Counted from the first letter of the stretch, positions 20,149-30,524 are shown. The stretch: 64,000 nt of DNA from an uncultured bacterium (GCA_903920455.1 CAIXLY010000077.1:1-64000); one strand, 5' to 3'. The notes: a model not told the origin generated them from the letters alone. A program made the numbers and translations.

Positions 20149-22260
20149 ATAACTACTAATTCTTCCATACTATCCAATCCAATTGAATACCTAAAAGGGG
20201 TAGGGCCTTTGCGTGCAGATATGCTCAAGAAGGAATTGCAAATTTTTACATTTGGAGACCTGCTCAATCACTTTCCATTTAGACATCTAGACAGAACACA
20301 GATTCAGGTTATTGGTCAGATTAATCCCTCTATGGATCATGTACAAGTCAGAGGGATACTAATCTCCATGGAAGTCTTGGGCGAAAGGCGTGGAAGAAGA
20401 TTGGTAGCTCAGTTGAGGGACAGGACTGGAATAATTGAACTGACATGGTTTCAGGGAATTCAATGGGTGCAAAAATCTTTGGCATTAGGCAACGAATATC
20501 TAGTGTTTGGCAAGCTTGGCTTCTTTCTAGGTAAACCCCAGTTGAATCATCCCGAGATTGAGTCAGTAAAGGACAATGCCAATGCAGGAAAAAACTTTCT
20601 TGAACCAGTGTATTCTGTTACTGAAAAGCTAAAGGCAAGGGGTTTAAATGGCAGGGCATGGAGCAAGTTAACCCAGCAACTTTTTATGGTGCTTGGGGAA
20701 AAGGAAATATCTGAGATATTGCCCCAGCAAATCATACAGGCTGAACAATTCATCTCAAGATGGCAGGCATTTTTATACATTCATTTTCCTACTTCACAAC
20801 AGCTTCGAGACGAGGCCATTAGAAGATTGAAGTTTGAAGAGTTTTTCATCGCCCAATTGAGGTTGGGTTTGCTCAGGTCCGCTCGCCACAGGTTTTCAAA
20901 AGGACATGTATTTTCTAAAGTAGGTGACAATTTCAATACATTTTTTCACCAGCATCTCGCTTTTCCCCTAACCGGTGCACAAAAAAGGGTATTGAAAGAA
21001 CTTAGGCAAGACACCTCAACTGGAAAGCAGATGAACAGGCTCTTGCAAGGGGATGTTGGAAGTGGTAAAACCATTGTGGCTTTGATGCTGATGCTGATTG
21101 CAGTTGACAATGGTTTTCAAGCCTGTATCATGGCGCCTACCGAAATTCTGGCAAAACAACATGCCGATAATTTCACTGCCATGCTTTCTCCAATGGGCAT
21201 GGAGGTTGTTCTGCTGACAGGATCTGTTAAGTCTGCCGAAAAAAAGAAAATATTACAATCTATTGAAAGCGGAAAAGTATCGATTGTAGTAGGTACACAC
21301 GCTCTCATTGAAGAGACCGTAAAGTTTCAAAATCTCGGACTTGCTGTTATTGACGAGCAGCATAAGTTTGGTGTAGCCCAGCGTGCCAAACTCTGGCAAA
21401 AAAACAGCATACCGCCACATATGCTGGTAATGACTGCAACTCCAATTCCCAGAACCCTTGCCATGACTGCCTACGGGGATCTTGATTATAGTGTGATTGA
21501 TGAGCTTCCGCCCGGCAGAACTCCAATTCTTACAGTACACCGGCTCGATGATGCCCGACCACAGGTAATGGATTTTATCAAGTCGGAAATCGCTCTGGGT
21601 CGTCAGATATATTTCATCTTTCCGCTCATCGAGGAAAGCGAAAAGCTTCAGTATGAAGACCTCATGCAAGGATTTGAAAATGTTAAGGCTTGGTTTCCTG
21701 AGCCCAAATATTGGATTAGCATGGTGCATGGAAGGATGACTGCTGAACAGAAGAATGTAAATATGAGCAGATTCATAAACAAAGAAACCCAAATCATGTT
21801 AGGGACTACGGTAATCGAGGTGGGTGTAAATGTTCCCAACGCCACGGTAATGGTTATTGAGAGTGCAGAAAAATTTGGATTGAGTCAGCTCCATCAATTG
21901 AGGGGACGTGTTGGGAGGGGCAGTGAAAAAAGTTACTGCATTTTGTTGTCTGGAAGTCAGGTTGGACGAGATGCGAAAGACAGGCTATCTATCATGTGTT
22001 CAACCAACGACGGATTCAAAATTGCAGAAAAAGATCTTGAACTAAGAGGTCCTGGTGATATCCAAGGCACAAGGCAAAGTGGAACCCTTGATTTTAAGTT
22101 GGCAGATCTTGTTCAGGATAAGTTGTTGCTTGAGAAATCAAAGCAATATGCAGAGCAGATCTTTGTATCAGATCCTGACATAAAAAAACAGGAAAACTCA
22201 TCTTTAAAGGAATTTTTGCAGGTCGAAAAGGGGTTTACGACCTGGGGTAAGATATCTTGA
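20149..22260 (+). CDS. recG: ATP-dependent DNA helicase RecG (start uncertain; coding clearly extends 5' of called TTG 20209)
   Basis: LLQGDVGSGKTIVALMLML, IMAPTEILAKQH, IDEQHKFGVAQRAKL, MTATPIPRTLAMTAYGDLDYSVIDELPPGR, LRGRVGRGSEKSYC. Upstream in-frame sequence TTNSSILSNPIEYLKGVGP-LRADML is the conserved RecG N-terminus. Confidence 0.93.
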   Translation: MTTNSSILSNPIEYLKGVGPLRADMLKKELQIFTFGDLLNHFPFRHLDRTQIQVIGQINPSMDHVQVRGILISMEVLGERRGRRLVAQLRDRTGIIELTWFQGIQWVQKSLALGNEYLVFGKLGFFLGKPQLNHPEIESVKDNANAGKNFLEPVYSVTEKLKARGLNGRAWSKLTQQLFMVLGEKEISEILPQQIIQAEQFISRWQAFLYIHFPTSQQLRDEAIRRLKFEEFFIAQLRLGLLRSARHRFSKGHVFSKVGDNFNTFFHQHLAFPLTGAQKRVLKELRQDTSTGKQMNRLLQGDVGSGKTIVALMLMLIAVDNGFQACIMAPTEILAKQHADNFTAMLSPMGMEVVLLTGSVKSAEKKKILQSIESGKVSIVVGTHALIEETVKFQNLGLAVIDEQHKFGVAQRAKLWQKNSIPPHMLVMTATPIPRTLAMTAYGDLDYSVIDELPPGRTPILTVHRLDDARPQVMDFIKSEIALGRQIYFIFPLIEESEKLQYEDLMQGFENVKAWFPEPKYWISMVHGRMTAEQKNVNMSRFINKETQIMLGTTVIEVGVNVPNATVMVIESAEKFGLSQLHQLRGRVGRGSEKSYCILLSGSQVGRDAKDRLSIMCSTNDGFKIAEKDLELRGPGDIQGTRQSGTLDFKLADLVQDKLLLEKSKQYAEQIFVSDPDIKKQENSSLKEFLQVEKGFTTWGKIS

Positions 22261-22293
22261 ATAATTAACAAGTTGTATAACTTTTAATCCCTA

Positions 22294-22311
22294 CTTTAGT
22301 TTTAACTAAAG
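22294..22311. repeat. 18-bp inverted repeat just upstream of the 22314 start codon
   Basis: CTTTAGTT-TT-AACTAAAG: perfect 8-bp arms, ending 2 nt before the ATG. Confidence 0.8.
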
Positions 22312-22313
22312 CA

Positions 22314-25300
22314 ATGAAAAACCGTATTCACATATTTCTTGCTCTCCTTCTTACATTTCATGTAACCAGCATATTTTCACAGTCGTATTATGCCCTAGAT
22401 TTTATTGAGAACAAAGGGCAGTGGGAAGGGAATTTCAACTATAAAAGTACAGTTGGGGATGGCTCATTATTTATTGGTCCAGATGGCTATACCATTGTTA
22501 AACATCATCCTGATGATCATGCTGCTGCTCTTGAATTTATGCATGGACACAGTATAGAAAAAATTAAGCCCCCTGTAAAAATCACAACAGGAGTTAAAGA
22601 TGGTCAAGGGAATGGCAATAACAATGCCAATCGTATTTCAATTCGTTCGCACGCATACACTGTTCGATTTATTGGGGCTAAGGGGCAGGCCCAATTTATT
22701 TCTGAAAAGCCCACGGGGGAATTGTCTAATTATTTTTTAGGGTTTAATCCTCAAAATTGGAAAACTGATGTTGGAAGTTTTGGAACAGTAATTGCCAAGG
22801 AGGTATATCCCGGTGTGGATGTTAAATATTATTCAAGTGGGGATCAACTTAAGTATGACCTTGTTGTGCAACCAGGCGCAGACCTGTCTGGCATATCCAT
22901 GCGCTATGATGGGGTAGATAAAATCTCACTTCGTGATGGACAGTTAATCATTAAAACTTCTGTCGGCGAATCAAAAGAGTTGGCGCCTTATGCGTATCAG
23001 ATCGTGAATGGGGAGAAGATTGAAGTGACTTGCAGTTATGAACTGAAAGATCAGTTAGTAAGTTTTAGAGTAAGAGGATATGATAAAAAGGCAGTGCTTA
23101 TAATTGACCCAGTCTTGGTTTTTTCAACTTATACCGGAAGTAAGGCAAGCAATTGGGGGTTCACTGCTGCTCCTGGTCCTGATGGAAGCCTATACGCTGG
23201 AGGAATAGTATTTGGAACGGGCTATCCAATTTCAATCGGGGCCTTTCAAACTGATTTTTTAGGTGGAACCGATTCCAATAATGGTAGCGGTATTGATGTT
23301 GGGATAACCCGATTTAGCAATGATGGAAAAGCAAGGTTGTTCTCCACCTACCTCGGGGGCAATGGCAATGAATTTCCACATAGCATATTTGTTGATCCGA
23401 TAGGGAATCCTGTTATTCTCGGTAGAACTACATCTTTGAGAGACTTTCCGGTTCTTGGTCAAAACCGTATTGGTTCTTTGGGAGAGACAGATATTTTTGT
23501 TACAAAGCTGTCTGCAGACGGCAGAATAATGTTGGGTGGTGTTGTGGTCGGTGGCAGCCGGAATGACGGAGTGAACATCGATGAAAATATGAGTCCAGAG
23601 GGTCCTCGGTCCCTGTTATATAATTACGGGGATAATGCAAGGAGTGAAGTCATCCTAGACAATTCAAACAACGTTTACGTCGCATCAAGCTCCTCTTCAT
23701 CTGATTTCCCTGCTGGAAATAATCTTGCTGGTCAACAAGATGGTGTGGTTATGAAGTTTTCACCTGACCTTTCTACTCCAATCTTTATTACCATGATTGG
23801 AGGAGCGCTGGATGATGCAGCATTTGTGATTGCACTAAATCCACTTGCAAATGAACTCTATGTTGCTGGAGCTACTGCCAGTAATAATTTTCCTGGTGAT
23901 AAGAATGGTTCTATGCGTACGGCCAATGCGGGTGGTGTAGATGGCTTTGTTGCAGTAATAGACAATGCCGGCAACATCACTAAGTCTACTTACTTGGGTA
24001 CAACAGATTTGGATATTATTTACGGAATTCAATTTGATGAAAAAGGATTTCCGTATGTCATGGGAATTTCGCGCGGTACATGGCCTGTTGTTAACGCACC
24101 AGGACAGAGCAGCATATATAAAAATGATGGATCACATCAATTCATATCAAAACTAAAGCCAGATCTTAGTGGATATATTTACTCTACTGTATTTGGTAAA
24201 AAGGCGACAATACCAAATATTTCTCCAGTCGCCTTTTTGGTTGATCGTTGTGAAAATGTGTATGTATCTGGCTGGGGAGGCAGGTTGAATTCATGTTATA
24301 GCAGTGCTTTTGATGCAAAGACCACAGGTACTACTGGTCTTCCACTTGCAGGAACGCCAATTCAGAATTATACGGACAATAAGGATTTTTATTTTTTTGT
24401 GTTAAAGAAGAACGGAACTGATCAGCTCTATGGTTCATTTTTTGGACAGCAGGGTGGGGAAGGTGATCATGTGGATGGCGGCACCTCACGGTTTGATAAT
24501 AAAGGAGCAATCTACCAGGCCATCTGCGCTAATTGTGGAGGCAGCTCAATTTGCAGAACTGACCCCATAACAAAACCAATGATCATTACACCGGGTGTTG
24601 TTGCACCCGTGAATGGCGCCTTGGGATCTCGAACTCCTGGAGAATGCAATTTGGCTGCATTCAAGATCAACTTTGAGTTTGATGGTGTCAAGGCTGGAAT
24701 CAAGTCTCTCATTAATGGGGTGGCCTATGATACCTCAGGCTGCGTTCCTCTGGAAGTTGAATTTGTTGACACGATTGGCCTTGGTAAGGAGTATGTCTTT
24801 GTTTATGGTGATGGCACACCTAATGATACATTAACCACTGCTAAATCATCACATATTTTCACCCAGCCAAACCTTTACAGTGTAATGGTTATTGCTATAG
24901 ATGAGAGCAGGTGCATTACAAGGGATACCTCCTATGTGAACATTAAGGTGAGTACAAATAAAGCCATCATAAAAGCGAATGCTCAAAAACAGCTGCCATG
25001 CGATGGCTTGCTCTTTAAGTTTGTCAATGAATCTATTGCTCCATTGGGTTCACTATTTACCGGTCAATCTTTTGTGTGGGATTTTGGTCATGATGGGCAA
25101 GTTGACACGGTAGGGCTCCAAGACGTCTATCACTCCTTTCCTGCATATGGTTCATACAAAGTGAAATTATTTCTCATTGATGATAACTATTGCAATCAGT
25201 CAGACTTTTTGGAATTCAATGTTTTTGTTTCTCCTCTCGTTAAAGCACAATTTATTAGTCCGGAGATTGGGTGCATACCATACACCGCTGAATTCATCAA

Positions 25301-26003
25301 TACCAGTACTGCGGGAATAGACTTTCAGTGGTCTTTCGGCGATGGATCGCCTGTGTTTAATGGTTTCAGGCCACCTGCCCATTCTTACGGATCTTCGGTA
25401 GGCGATTATAATGTGATGCTCATCGCAACCGATTCAGGAACCTGTAACATCAAGGATACTTTTCAATATACGATCTCTGTTAAACCAAATCCTGTTGCCT
25501 CGTTCTCCTTTAGGCCTGATCCTCCAGAAGAAAATACACCCTTGGAGTTTACCAATCAATCAACAGGAGCAACCACCTACCTATGGAATTTTGGTGATGG
25601 ATTCTATGCGACCAGCAAAGACACTTCACATCTTTACCAAGAAACCGGAACTTACAACGTATGCCTAACAGCCTCCAATGAGTTTGGTTGCGCAGACACA
25701 ACTTGTGATGTTGTGGAGACGCTCATATTTCCCTTGGTAGATTTGCCCAATGCCTTTACGCCTAATGGCGATGGCATTAATGATATCTTGTATGTCAGGG
25801 GATTTGGAATAAAAAGTATGGCACTGAGAATTTATAATCGGCTGGGACAACTGGTTTTTGAGTCTTCAAGTCCGAACTATGGTTGGGATGGAAAATTCAA
25901 GGGAGTACTTCAGCCGATGGATGCATATGCATATACACTAAGTATATTGTTTGGCGATGATACCACAGTGAACAAGAAAGGAGATATTACGTTGATAAGG
26001 TAG
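22314..26003 (+). CDS. Large secreted protein with PKD domains and T9SS type-B (CHU_C/gliding-motility) C-terminal sorting domain
   Basis: Signal peptide, FIENKGQWEGNFNYKS N-terminus, SBBP-like repeats, PKD motifs (FQWSFGDGSP, YLWNFGDG), C-terminal LPNAFTPNGDGINDILYVRGFGIKSMALRIYNRLGQLVFES...GDITLIR. Confidence 0.9.
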   Translation: MKNRIHIFLALLLTFHVTSIFSQSYYALDFIENKGQWEGNFNYKSTVGDGSLFIGPDGYTIVKHHPDDHAAALEFMHGHSIEKIKPPVKITTGVKDGQGNGNNNANRISIRSHAYTVRFIGAKGQAQFISEKPTGELSNYFLGFNPQNWKTDVGSFGTVIAKEVYPGVDVKYYSSGDQLKYDLVVQPGADLSGISMRYDGVDKISLRDGQLIIKTSVGESKELAPYAYQIVNGEKIEVTCSYELKDQLVSFRVRGYDKKAVLIIDPVLVFSTYTGSKASNWGFTAAPGPDGSLYAGGIVFGTGYPISIGAFQTDFLGGTDSNNGSGIDVGITRFSNDGKARLFSTYLGGNGNEFPHSIFVDPIGNPVILGRTTSLRDFPVLGQNRIGSLGETDIFVTKLSADGRIMLGGVVVGGSRNDGVNIDENMSPEGPRSLLYNYGDNARSEVILDNSNNVYVASSSSSSDFPAGNNLAGQQDGVVMKFSPDLSTPIFITMIGGALDDAAFVIALNPLANELYVAGATASNNFPGDKNGSMRTANAGGVDGFVAVIDNAGNITKSTYLGTTDLDIIYGIQFDEKGFPYVMGISRGTWPVVNAPGQSSIYKNDGSHQFISKLKPDLSGYIYSTVFGKKATIPNISPVAFLVDRCENVYVSGWGGRLNSCYSSAFDAKTTGTTGLPLAGTPIQNYTDNKDFYFFVLKKNGTDQLYGSFFGQQGGEGDHVDGGTSRFDNKGAIYQAICANCGGSSICRTDPITKPMIITPGVVAPVNGALGSRTPGECNLAAFKINFEFDGVKAGIKSLINGVAYDTSGCVPLEVEFVDTIGLGKEYVFVYGDGTPNDTLTTAKSSHIFTQPNLYSVMVIAIDESRCITRDTSYVNIKVSTNKAIIKANAQKQLPCDGLLFKFVNESIAPLGSLFTGQSFVWDFGHDGQVDTVGLQDVYHSFPAYGSYKVKLFLIDDNYCNQSDFLEFNVFVSPLVKAQFISPEIGCIPYTAEFINTSTAGIDFQWSFGDGSPVFNGFRPPAHSYGSSVGDYNVMLIATDSGTCNIKDTFQYTISVKPNPVASFSFRPDPPEENTPLEFTNQSTGATTYLWNFGDGFYATSKDTSHLYQETGTYNVCLTASNEFGCADTTCDVVETLIFPLVDLPNAFTPNGDGINDILYVRGFGIKSMALRIYNRLGQLVFESSSPNYGWDGKFKGVLQPMDAYAYTLSILFGDDTTVNKKGDITLIR

Positions 26004-26014
26004 TTTGGTCTAAG

Positions 26015-27130
26015 ATGCTTGGCCTTGTGAAGCATACAACAACTGAAAGATTGAAAACAGTGAAAAGAAAACATAATATAGTATTTAACAGGCATGCGAG
26101 GGCTACACTTACTGTTGCTCTCGCTGTTTTCTTTGCTTTGTTTCAAGAATCGCGATTGGCTGCGCAGGATCTTCACTTTTCTCAATTCTTCAATTCTCCG
26201 CTCTCTACCAATCCTGCTAATACTGGCTTTATTCCTACATCTGATTATAGGATAGGAGCTCATTACAGAGATCAATGGTCAAGTGTTCCTGTTCCTTACA
26301 AGACCACGAGTATTTTCGGGGATTTTCAATTTTTGCGTGACCGTTTTCCAAGTGGATGGATGGGCCTCGGTGGACTCATCCTTCAGGATGTTGCAGGCTC
26401 CGGAAATCTGAAATCAACAAAAGTATATGCCTCCATAGCCTATCACCAGATGCTGGGGAGTACTGGGCTATTGTCTGCAGGATTTAATCTTGGATACGCA
26501 GGTAAGCAAATCAATCTCACCAAATTGACATTTGATAACCAGTGGAACGGAAGGTTTTTTGACGGAGCTGTACCCAGTGGCGAAACGTTTCAGAATAATT
26601 CCATAGGATATATTGATGTTCAGGCAGGGCTCAACTACGCCTATTTTCCTTCAGACAACCTCTATATGCATGGAGGCTTTAGCGTACATCACCTCAATAA
26701 ACCAAAAGAAACTTTTTTTGCACTCACTCCAGGATACGACAACAGGATTAAGCCCCGCTCCATATTTTTTGCCGATGCAATGATTAAGGTTAACAATCAG
26801 GTGATCATTTCTCCAGGAATTTACTACTCAAGGCAAGCAGCTGCTTCTGAATTTGTTGGTGGGCTGCATATTAATTATAACTTATCTGGAAATGGAGATC
26901 AGCAGCTGATTGCAGGTGTTTATTATCGGCCTGGCGATGCTTATTTGCCCATGGTTGGCTATCAATGGAAAAGCTTCAAATTCATGTTTAGTTTTGATGT
27001 AACAAATTCCTCTCTGAAATTCAATAACTCAAGCCGTGGCGCCAGCGAACTCTTCCTGCAATATGATGGCATTTACAACACGATTTACGGGAATAGACGT
27101 CAAAGCTATTGCCCAAGTTTTGGTAACTAA
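26015..27130 (+). CDS. PorP/SprF family T9SS-associated membrane protein
   Basis: AQDLHFSQFFNSPLSTNPANTGFIPTSDYRIGAHYRDQWSSVPVPYKT and HGGFSVHHLNKPKETFF. Confidence 0.9.
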   Translation: MLGLVKHTTTERLKTVKRKHNIVFNRHARATLTVALAVFFALFQESRLAAQDLHFSQFFNSPLSTNPANTGFIPTSDYRIGAHYRDQWSSVPVPYKTTSIFGDFQFLRDRFPSGWMGLGGLILQDVAGSGNLKSTKVYASIAYHQMLGSTGLLSAGFNLGYAGKQINLTKLTFDNQWNGRFFDGAVPSGETFQNNSIGYIDVQAGLNYAYFPSDNLYMHGGFSVHHLNKPKETFFALTPGYDNRIKPRSIFFADAMIKVNNQVIISPGIYYSRQAAASEFVGGLHINYNLSGNGDQQLIAGVYYRPGDAYLPMVGYQWKSFKFMFSFDVTNSSLKFNNSSRGASELFLQYDGIYNTIYGNRRQSYCPSFGN

Positions 27131-27199
27131 AGTGTACTCCACTATTTAAATTTCAATTGCTCAGCTTGAATGCCGAATTTCGTATGAAATAAAACGATA

Positions 27200-28606
27200 A
27201 TGGCAGATACTTCTATACCGGTGCATGTATATGAGCAGTTTAGGAAAATTGTCGGAAATCAGTATGTGATGACTGATGAGGAATCATTAAATGCATACGG
27301 GCATGACGAGACTGAGCGCTTGCTTTTTCTTCCTCATGTTGTAGTTCGACCAAGAACAACAGATGAAGTTAGCCAGATCATGCGTATTTGTAATGAGGAA
27401 AAAATTCATGTAACTCCGAGGGGAGCAGGAACTGGATTGAGTGGCGGAGCGCTTCCGCATTTGGGCGGTGTATTGCTTTCTACAGATCGGATGAATACAA
27501 TACTACAGATTGACGAACAGAATCTTCAAGTGACCACTGAGCCAGGGGTGATCACTGAAGTGCTGCAGCTGGCAGTAAAAGAAAAAGGACTTTTTTATCC
27601 ACCCGATCCTTCGAGCAAGGGTTCATGTTTTATAGGTGGAAATATAGCAGAGAATAGCGGTGGTCCGAAGGCAGTTAAGTATGGTGTAGTAAGGGATTAT
27701 GTGTTGAATCTTGAAGTGGTACTCCCGACTGGCGAGGTGATTTGGACGGGCAGCAATGTGCTAAAAAATTCTACTGGCTATAGTTTAACGCATCTGCTCG
27801 TGGGAAGTGAAGGCACTTTGGGCATCGTTACAAAAATCGTTCTTAAATTAATACCATTTCCAAAGTTTGATTTGCTGATGCTCGCACCTTTTAACTCTCT
27901 AGAAAAGGCGGGAGAAGCGGTAAGTGCTATTTTTCGTGCAGGCTTCACTCCCTCTGCATTAGAACTGGTTGAGATCGAAGCCTTAGAGATTGTTAGTCGA
28001 TTTGTTGATTCTTCTGCTGTTCCCGTGACTGAAGGTACCGCAGCCCATCTCATCATTGAAGTTGATGGAAATCATATGGATACGTTGATGGCGGAGATGG
28101 AAGCAATCGGAGAACTATTGTTGAATTTCGATTGTGGCGAATTGTATTTTGCAGATGATGCCCAACAAAAGAACGAATTATGGAAACTGCGTAGGAGAGT
28201 TGCAGAAGCAGTTAATATTGCAGGGTATACGATTGAAGAAGATACAGTTGTTCCCCGCGCTGCGCTTCCTGCACTCATCCGCGGAGTAAAGCAGCTGGGC
28301 ATAGAAAAAAATTTTCAAGTGGTTTGTTATGGTCATGCAGGGGATGGAAATCTGCATGTAAGAATAAAAAAGGAAGGCATACCCAATAGCCATGGCAATC
28401 CAGAGATGAAACAGATTCTACGTGCTTTGTTTGTAATAGTAAAAGATCTTGGAGGCACAATCAGTGGGGAACATGGCATCGGGCTTGTGCAAAAAGATTT
28501 TCTCGATATAGTTTTTGATCAAACCCAGCTTCGTTTGATGAAAGAAATTAAAAAGATATTTGACCCCAATAACATCCTAAATGCAGGAAAGATTTTTGAT
28601 ATCTAA
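27200..28606 (+). CDS. FAD-binding oxidoreductase, glycolate oxidase GlcD-like
   Basis: VVVRPRTTDEVSQIMRICNEEKIHVTPRGAGTGLSGGALP; GNIAENSGGPKAVKYGVVRDYVLNLEVVLPTGE; CYGHAGDGNLHVRI; GGTISGEHGIGLVQKDFL. Confidence 0.92.
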   Translation: MADTSIPVHVYEQFRKIVGNQYVMTDEESLNAYGHDETERLLFLPHVVVRPRTTDEVSQIMRICNEEKIHVTPRGAGTGLSGGALPHLGGVLLSTDRMNTILQIDEQNLQVTTEPGVITEVLQLAVKEKGLFYPPDPSSKGSCFIGGNIAENSGGPKAVKYGVVRDYVLNLEVVLPTGEVIWTGSNVLKNSTGYSLTHLLVGSEGTLGIVTKIVLKLIPFPKFDLLMLAPFNSLEKAGEAVSAIFRAGFTPSALELVEIEALEIVSRFVDSSAVPVTEGTAAHLIIEVDGNHMDTLMAEMEAIGELLLNFDCGELYFADDAQQKNELWKLRRRVAEAVNIAGYTIEEDTVVPRAALPALIRGVKQLGIEKNFQVVCYGHAGDGNLHVRIKKEGIPNSHGNPEMKQILRALFVIVKDLGGTISGEHGIGLVQKDFLDIVFDQTQLRLMKEIKKIFDPNNILNAGKIFDI

Positions 28607-28648
28607 AGAATAACCAGCCCCTGCTTGGTTTCATGGTTTTCAGTGCAA

Positions 28649-29287
28649 TTATTTCTTTTTGTAATCACCCCGCTTCCAGGAGCGTATGAATTCCCCCCAA
28701 GCCATTGGGTTAAAAATATTCATGGGAGGTGCTTGTCCTGTATAATAATACTTTTGTGCACTCTTGGCGAGGCTCATGTTGACTGATTCCTTTCCGTCGC
28801 TTGGTAGGCTTCGCATGAGGATTCTTCTGGTTGCTGCATCAGTATTTTTTCTTGCTATTTCTATGTTATCGTCTGGCACATCAGCAGAAACAAAATCTCG
28901 CTCAAATTGCTCCCTAGTGGGCCTTGGCTTGATGATGGCAGCCGGCAGAAAGGCTGTATCATTTACCATAAGTTGAATAATACTGTATTGGTTTCCTTCC
29001 AGTTGGGGAGGAATTTTAGTGATCTTATCCTTAAATCCAACACAGGTGAACTCAATTTCATCCCCCTTTAAAACAACAATAGAAAACACCCCTTGGCCGT
29101 TGCTCAGGGTTCCTCTGCCAGTTCCTTTTACCACAATACTCACTGCAGGAAGGCCACGTAGACTATCGGCAGTCATAACAACTCCATAAAGTTGTACAAC
29201 AGAATCCTTGAAGGTTTCAAACTGGGCTTTGGCTGAAAATGGCATAAAAGCCACTAGCACAACGAGTTGTTTCAGGATTTTTTTCAT
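28649..29287 (-). CDS. Carboxypeptidase-like regulatory domain protein
   Basis: Signal peptide MKKILKQLVVLVAFMPFSAKAQ; VQLYGVVMTADSLRGLPAVSIVVKGTGRGTLSNGQGVFSIVVLKGDEIEFTCVGFKDK. Likely start is 29287 rather than 29332. Confidence 0.75.
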   Translation of the reverse strand: MKKILKQLVVLVAFMPFSAKAQFETFKDSVVQLYGVVMTADSLRGLPAVSIVVKGTGRGTLSNGQGVFSIVVLKGDEIEFTCVGFKDKITKIPPQLEGNQYSIIQLMVNDTAFLPAAIIKPRPTREQFERDFVSADVPDDNIEIARKNTDAATRRILMRSLPSDGKESVNMSLAKSAQKYYYTGQAPPMNIFNPMAWGEFIRSWKRGDYKKK

Positions 29288-29390
29288 CACATTCATTCTT
29301 GCACAAATTAAGTCCATCTTTTGGATAAACAAAGTAGCATATGATTGGTTATTTTTACAGATCTAATTAATTTTTAACAATTCGTAAAAT

Positions 29391-30470
29391 ATGGGGAAGG
29401 AAGAGATTTTAAAAGCCTTGGCAAATGTTGAAGAACCTGACTTGAAGAAGGATTTGGTCTCTTTAAATATGGTAACAGACATTATTATCGGAGAAAAGTC
29501 GGTAGAATTTTCAATTGTACTCACTACGCCAGCTTGTCCACTGAAAGAAAAGATCAGGCGCGACTGCGAAAAGGCAATTCATCAATACGTGGATGAGGGA
29601 GTAGAAGTGATCGTTAATTTCACTTCAAACACCAGCACCATGAGGGTAGATCTTCATGCTGTTCTGCCTGGCGTGAAAAATATTATCGCTGTAGTCAGTG
29701 GAAAGGGTGGCGTTGGAAAATCAACAGTATCAGCCAATCTGGCACTAGCCTTATCCCAGCAGGGAGCAAAAGTAGGCCTAATGGATGCAGATATCTATGG
29801 CCCAAGTGTTCCTATCATGTTTGGCGTTAGGGGTCAACGGCCATTGATGGAAAGCGTTGATGGCAAGGATAAAATTGTTCCCTTAGAGCAGCATGGCATC
29901 AAACTTATCAGCATTGGATTGTTGGTTGACGAAAAAAGTGCTGTAGTGTGGAGAGGGCCTATGGCAAGCAGTGCCATCAGGCAGTTTGTTACAGATGTTC
30001 ATTGGGGTGAATTGGATTACCTAGTGATTGACATGCCTCCGGGAACAGGTGATATCCATCTTACGCTTGTGCAGACAATACCTGTTACTGGCGCTGTAGT
30101 AGTCACCACACCCCAAGAAGTGGCACTAGCAGACGCAAAAAAGGCAATTGCGATGTTTGCCCAAGCGCAAATACGGGTGCCCATTATTGGCTTGGTAGAG
30201 AACATGGCTTGGTTTACGCCAGTTGAGTTGCCGGATAACAAGTATTACATATTTGGAAAAGATGGAGGAAAGCATCTTGCAGATCAACTCGATCTTAATT
30301 TTCTTGGACAGATTCCACTTGTGCAAAGTATAAGAGAGGGCGGCGATGCGGGGGTGCCGGCAATGGTATCAGACGATATCCTCACTAAAGAAGCTTTTTC
30401 CTTGTTTGCTGCTGAGACAATCAGGGCGATTGCTGTTGCAAATGCTTCTAACGCAGCAGAAAAGGGATAA
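29391..30470 (+). CDS. mrp: Mrp/NBP35 family Fe-S cluster carrier ATPase with N-terminal MIP18/DUF59 domain
   Basis: LTTPACPLKEKIRRDCEKAI; IIAVVSGKGGVGKSTVSANLALALSQQGAKVGLMDADIYGPSVPIMFG; VIDMPPGTGDIHLTL. Confidence 0.95.
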   Translation: MGKEEILKALANVEEPDLKKDLVSLNMVTDIIIGEKSVEFSIVLTTPACPLKEKIRRDCEKAIHQYVDEGVEVIVNFTSNTSTMRVDLHAVLPGVKNIIAVVSGKGGVGKSTVSANLALALSQQGAKVGLMDADIYGPSVPIMFGVRGQRPLMESVDGKDKIVPLEQHGIKLISIGLLVDEKSAVVWRGPMASSAIRQFVTDVHWGELDYLVIDMPPGTGDIHLTLVQTIPVTGAVVVTTPQEVALADAKKAIAMFAQAQIRVPIIGLVENMAWFTPVELPDNKYYIFGKDGGKHLADQLDLNFLGQIPLVQSIREGGDAGVPAMVSDDILTKEAFSLFAAETIRAIAVANASNAAEKG

Positions 30471-30492
30471 GCTTAACAGATTATACAATTAC

Positions 30493-30524
30493 AAAGCGCC
30501 AAGGGTATTGCCTTGGCGCTTTTG
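30493..30524 (+). terminator. Intrinsic terminator after mrp
   Basis: AAAGCGCCAAGG-GTATTG-CCTTGGCGCTTTTG, 12-bp perfect stem. Confidence 0.85.

Noticed and set aside
21253-21792. 179-aa minus-strand ORF inside recG
   Set aside because: Antisense to strongly conserved helicase motifs and with no family resemblance.
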